NCBI RefSeq assembly: GCF_008932245.1
Contig: NZ_CP034910.1
Span: 1,364,001 to 1,428,000, forward strand
Reading direction: 5' to 3'
Length of the DNA stretch: 64,000 nucleotides
Source: Sinorhizobium alkalisoli
GTDB lineage: Bacteria; Pseudomonadota; Alphaproteobacteria; Rhizobiales; Rhizobiaceae
Shown here piece by piece: positions 61,134 to 64,000 of the stretch (position 1 is the stretch's first letter; the number at the start of each line of letters is the position of its first letter). The position numbers and the translations under genes were made by a program. A model generated the notes under the pieces. That model ran no database searches and had not been told where the DNA came from. It was given only the letters and a program-made list of their open reading frames with translations.

Positions 61134-61970
61134 TCAGCCAAACGCCTGGTTGGCGAGGGCGAAGGTTGTCGCGGTGGCGTCGGCAGCGCGTTCACTGACC
61201 GACGTCCTCATAGCGATAGCGTCGCCGACATGGGCAAGACCCTGTTCGGCGAGCCATGGCCCGAGGCCGGTATCTGCGATTGTATCAATCCGCAAAAATC
61301 GCCCGGGCCGCCGGGCGATGAAATGTGCGATCAATGCCTTGGCGTCGTTGAGATCGGCGGCAACAACCGGCCCGATGACCTCGCCACGGCCAAAAGGCCT
61401 CAGGGCAGCGAAGCCGCAAACGCGTCCATCGCGGCGCATCACCGCGAATTCGCCGACCGCCTCGATAGAGGCGATGAGGTCGCCACGGTCCGCGCCGAAG
61501 GCGCCGCGGTCGAGATCGGCAATCGCTGCGACGTCGGATGCGTTTGCGGGCTCCACGCCTGCCGGAGCGGTCATTTCACCAACGACGCCCTGCTGCTGCA
61601 GCACGCGACCCGTCTCCCGGAAGCCAACCTTCTCGTAAAGCGGCAAACCTTCCGCGGTAGCCACCAGTCGCAAGGGGCGATTGCCGGCAATGCGCAAGGC
61701 GGCGTCCATCAGCCGGCGCCCCAGCCCGCGGCCGCGCATCGCTTCGTCGACGATAACCATGTTGATCGTCGCGCAGTCCTCTTTGTAAGAGGTCACGAGC
61801 ACGGTGCCGACGATACGATCGTCCTCGAGCGCGACGATGCCCTCACTTAAGGCGAGCACCATCTGCCAATCCTCGGGCCGGTGCGGCCAACCGGCCTGGC
61901 GTGACAGTCCGACCGCTGCATCCAGGTGTTCGGGGCTGAAGGTTATGAGATCGATCTGACGTGTCTGCAT
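61134..61970 (-). CDS. GNAT-family N-acetyltransferase with second C-terminal domain
   Basis: 278 residues. Residues 1-140 are a GNAT domain; the acetyl-CoA loop is MRGRGLGRRLMDAAL and the late motif is GLPLYEKVGFRETGR. The C-terminal half (about 145-278) resembles the DUF1965/YitI-type tail found in a GNAT subgroup. Acetyl acceptor unknown; linkage to an aminotransferase suggests an amine. First gene of the minus-strand series that runs through to the Dpp transporter. Confidence 0.82.
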   Translation of the reverse strand: MQTRQIDLITFSPEHLDAAVGLSRQAGWPHRPEDWQMVLALSEGIVALEDDRIVGTVLVTSYKEDCATINMVIVDEAMRGRGLGRRLMDAALRIAGNRPLRLVATAEGLPLYEKVGFRETGRVLQQQGVVGEMTAPAGVEPANASDVAAIADLDRGAFGADRGDLIASIEAVGEFAVMRRDGRVCGFAALRPFGRGEVIGPVVAADLNDAKALIAHFIARRPGRFLRIDTIADTGLGPWLAEQGLAHVGDAIAMRTSVSERAADATATTFALANQAFG

Positions 61971-62281
61971 TGCGAATCTTCCTCATTTCTGACCTCGAAG
62001 TCTGGAGGATTTGGATCCGGCAAATCGGCTGAAGGACAGCTTCCGCGCGGTATCTTATGGCTTTGCGCGCGCGCGCCGCCGCATCTTATGCTGGCATGCT
62101 GCGATGGGCTGCGGGAAATGGGGGCCTCGGTCGGCGCGGGCGGGCGAGGCTCGCAACCTTCTGCCAAAGGCGACTTTCGATACGGTAGATTCTGCTTCGG
62201 TGCTCGCGAAATCAGGTGAGCCGAGGCGTTGGCCAGGGCCTATGATTATGGCATCCGAACCCGTCTATGAAGGATATGCAC
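61971..62281. other. Divergent intergenic region
   Basis: 311 bases between the GNAT gene (-) and the second HAD gene (+). No supported gene. It must carry promoters in both directions; no clear box stood out. Confidence 0.45.
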
Positions 62282-62950
62282 ATGACGACCTTCCGCCCGA
62301 AATACATCACCTTCGACTGCTACGGCACGCTGACCAACTTCCAGATGGCGGAGGCCGCTCGTGACCTTTATAGCGAGCAACTGGACGAGCCGCGGATGGC
62401 GGAGTTCATCAAGAATTTTGCCGCCTATCGCCTCGATGAGATCCTGGGTGATTGGAAGCCGTATGCAGAGGTCGTGCACAATTCGCTCGAACGCACCTGC
62501 AAGCGCAACGGCATAAAATTCCGCGACGAGGCCGCGCGTATGGTCTATGAGCGCGTACCGACCTGGGGGCCGCATCCGGACGTTCCGGCTGGCCTTGCCA
62601 AAGTCGCCAAGGAGATTCCGCTGGTCATCCTGTCAAACGCAATGAACTCGCAGATCATGTCCAATGTCGAGAAGCTCGGCGCGCCGTTCCACAAGGTCTA
62701 TACCGCCGAACAGGCGCAGGCCTACAAGCCGCGGTTCAAAGCCTTCGAATACATGCTGGACATGCTGGGTTGCGGCCCGGAGGACATTCTGCACTGCTCT
62801 TCCTCCTTCCGCTACGACCTGATGTCGGCCCATGACCTCGGCATCAAGAACAAGGTGTGGGTGAACCGCGGTCACGAGCCGGCCAATCCCTATTACGGCT
62901 ATACCGAGATCGCCAACATCTCGGAACTGCCGGGCGTCGTCGGTCTCTGA
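62282..62950 (+). CDS. Haloacid dehalogenase-like hydrolase, type II (second)
   Basis: 222 residues. Nucleophile motif ITFDCYGTLTNF, motif II LVILSNAMNSQIM, motif III lysine in AQAYKPRFKAFEYML, and LHCSSSFRYDLMSAHDLGI near the end. It has the FDCYGTL form typical of type II L-2-haloacid dehalogenases, whereas the paralogue at 58803 has FDVVGTL. AGGAT precedes ATG 62282. The FAD oxidoreductase gene follows after 23 bases. Confidence 0.85.
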   Translation: MTTFRPKYITFDCYGTLTNFQMAEAARDLYSEQLDEPRMAEFIKNFAAYRLDEILGDWKPYAEVVHNSLERTCKRNGIKFRDEAARMVYERVPTWGPHPDVPAGLAKVAKEIPLVILSNAMNSQIMSNVEKLGAPFHKVYTAEQAQAYKPRFKAFEYMLDMLGCGPEDILHCSSSFRYDLMSAHDLGIKNKVWVNRGHEPANPYYGYTEIANISELPGVVGL

Positions 62951-62973
62951 ACAAGAAAAAGGGGCGGTACGCC

Positions 62974-64000
62974 ATGAAATACGTTTCCTATTGGCACGAC
63001 ACCGCCCCGGCCTTTGCCGGGGCCGTGCAGGGCCTGGTCGAAGGCCATTACGACGTCGCCATAATCGGCGGCGGCTTCACCGGCCTGGGCGCGGCCCGTC
63101 AACTCGCCAAGGCCGGCGCGAAGGTAGTCGTGCTGGAGGCGGAAAGGGTCGGTTGGGGCGCCTCCGGCCGCAATGGCGGGCATCTGAACAATGGCCTCGC
63201 ACACAGCTATCTGACGGCAAAGAAGGAGCTCGGAAAGGAGCGGGCGATCGCCCTCTACAAAGCGCTCGACGATTCGATCGACACGATCGAGGCGTTGATT
63301 GCCGAAGAGGGAATAGAGTGCAATTTCCGGCGGGCCGGCAAGCTGAAGCTCGCTTCGAAGCCCCAACACTTCGAGACGATTGCCCGTAATTTTGAAGCGG
63401 TGAACGCTGAGGTGGACGCCGATACTGCTCTGCTCAGAGCGCATGAACTCAAAGATGAGGTGGGCGCCCCCTTCTTCGGGGCGATGCTTTCGAAGAAGAG
63501 CGCGATGATGCATATGGGCCGCTATGTCGTCGGTCTCGCCGACGCGGCGAGCCGTCATGGCGCGACGATCTTCGAGCACGCGGCGGTTACCGATCATCGG
63601 CGCGCCGGCGGCCGCCATGAACTGAAGACCGCACGGGGGAGCGTGACCGCCGACCAGGTGCTGGTCGCCACCGGCGCCTATACGCCCTCGGCTTTCGGTT
63701 ATTTCCGGCGCCGCATCATCGCGATTGGCAGCTTCATCATCGCCACCCGGCCGCTGACGGCGGCGGAGGTCGAAGCGACGATGCCCGGTAACCGCACCTG
63801 CGTCACGTCGAAGAATATCGGAAATTATTTTCGGCTTTCCCCGGACAATCGACTGATCTTTGGCGGTCGCGCCAGGTTTTCTGCCACATCGGACCAGCGG
63901 TCAGATGCAAGGAGCGGTGCGATCCTGAAGGCGAGCCTTGCGGAGATCTTTCCGCAACTCGCCAATGTCGAGGTCGATTATTGCTGGGGCGGGCTTGTCG
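62974..64000 (+). CDS. FAD-dependent oxidoreductase, DAO/PuuB-like (partial, cut by window end)
   Basis: The first 342 codons are present. The protein starts MKYVSYWHDTAPAFAG, then has the FAD motif VAIIGGGFTGLGAARQLAKAG and GWGASGRNGGHLNNGL, the pattern of glycine/D-amino-acid oxidase-type enzymes such as gamma-glutamylputrescine oxidase. AAGGGG precedes ATG 62974. It appears co-transcribed with the upstream dehalogenase-like gene. The C-terminal FAD motif lies beyond the window. Confidence 0.85.
   Translation, partial: MKYVSYWHDTAPAFAGAVQGLVEGHYDVAIIGGGFTGLGAARQLAKAGAKVVVLEAERVGWGASGRNGGHLNNGLAHSYLTAKKELGKERAIALYKALDDSIDTIEALIAEEGIECNFRRAGKLKLASKPQHFETIARNFEAVNAEVDADTALLRAHELKDEVGAPFFGAMLSKKSAMMHMGRYVVGLADAASRHGATIFEHAAVTDHRRAGGRHELKTARGSVTADQVLVATGAYTPSAFGYFRRRIIAIGSFIIATRPLTAAEVEATMPGNRTCVTSKNIGNYFRLSPDNRLIFGGRARFSATSDQRSDARSGAILKASLAEIFPQLANVEVDYCWGGLV

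Noticed and set aside
1-64000. CRISPR arrays, tRNA or rRNA genes, replication origin
   Set aside because: No short regularly spaced repeats, tRNA cloverleaf, rRNA stretch or replication gene was recognised by eye; the only tandem array is the coding repeat in the adhesin.

Overview
The window looks like part of a high-GC alphaproteobacterial genome, most likely a rhizobium of the Sinorhizobium/Ensifer type. The evidence is a bioBFDAZ operon with a BioR-type operator, an aqpS-containing ars operon of the kind described in Sinorhizobium meliloti, a DUF982 gene, a rhizobial-type arsenite oxidase and a dense set of ABC and TRAP uptake systems. The richness in uptake systems would fit a megaplasmid or chromid, but no replication gene, tRNA or rRNA is visible, so that is inference.

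Layout. 1-3090: end of a sugar ABC importer operon (binding-protein tail, two permeases, MalK-type ATPase). 3323-8414: BioR-type box and bioB-bioF-bioD-bioA-bioZ, each gene overlapping the next by 4 bases. 8489-26555: a surface-adhesin locus: a membrane protein with a degenerate GGDEF domain, a TolC-type channel, a type I secretion ATPase, an HlyD adaptor, a ribbon-helix-helix protein, a LapG-like cysteine protease on the other strand, and a 2828-residue LapA-like RTX adhesin containing eight near-identical 765-bp repeats; a small secreted protein and a lipoprotein follow. 26733-31477: NitT/TauT-type ABC importer linked to a PrpF/GalD-family tautomerase gene, with a divergent LysR regulator.

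31716-45299 is the most notable part: a 13,584-bp Tn3-family transposon. It has 38-bp terminal inverted repeats that differ at one position and is flanked by a perfect 5-bp target duplication (TCTTT). Its transposase gene is broken by two frameshifts and no resolvase is visible. The cargo is an arsenic system: arsR divergent from the arsenite oxidase genes aioB-aioA with an ArsR-type operator between them, and a second operon arsR-arsC(LMW-PTP type)-aqpS-arsC(glutaredoxin type)-arsH. Next come a degraded second copy of the tnpA-arsR junction fused to an IS5-type fragment, and a small module (CMD-family protein, SHOCT protein, two-helix protein, class III cyclase) headed by a textbook class II FixK/FNR promoter. 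As read here, arsenate is reduced in the cytoplasm, arsenite leaves through AqpS, and AioBA oxidises it in the periplasm.

45319-50329: GntR-regulated TRAP transporter plus an idonate-5-dehydrogenase-like enzyme; the transposon landed 14 bp upstream of this operon's apparent -35 box. 50336-64000: an amine/amino-acid catabolic region: FAD oxidoreductase with divergent Lrp regulator, a DUF982 protein, a Dpp/Opp-type importer with a fused double ATPase, two type II haloacid-dehalogenase-like proteins, a class III aminotransferase, a GNAT acetyltransferase and a second FAD oxidoreductase cut off by the window end.
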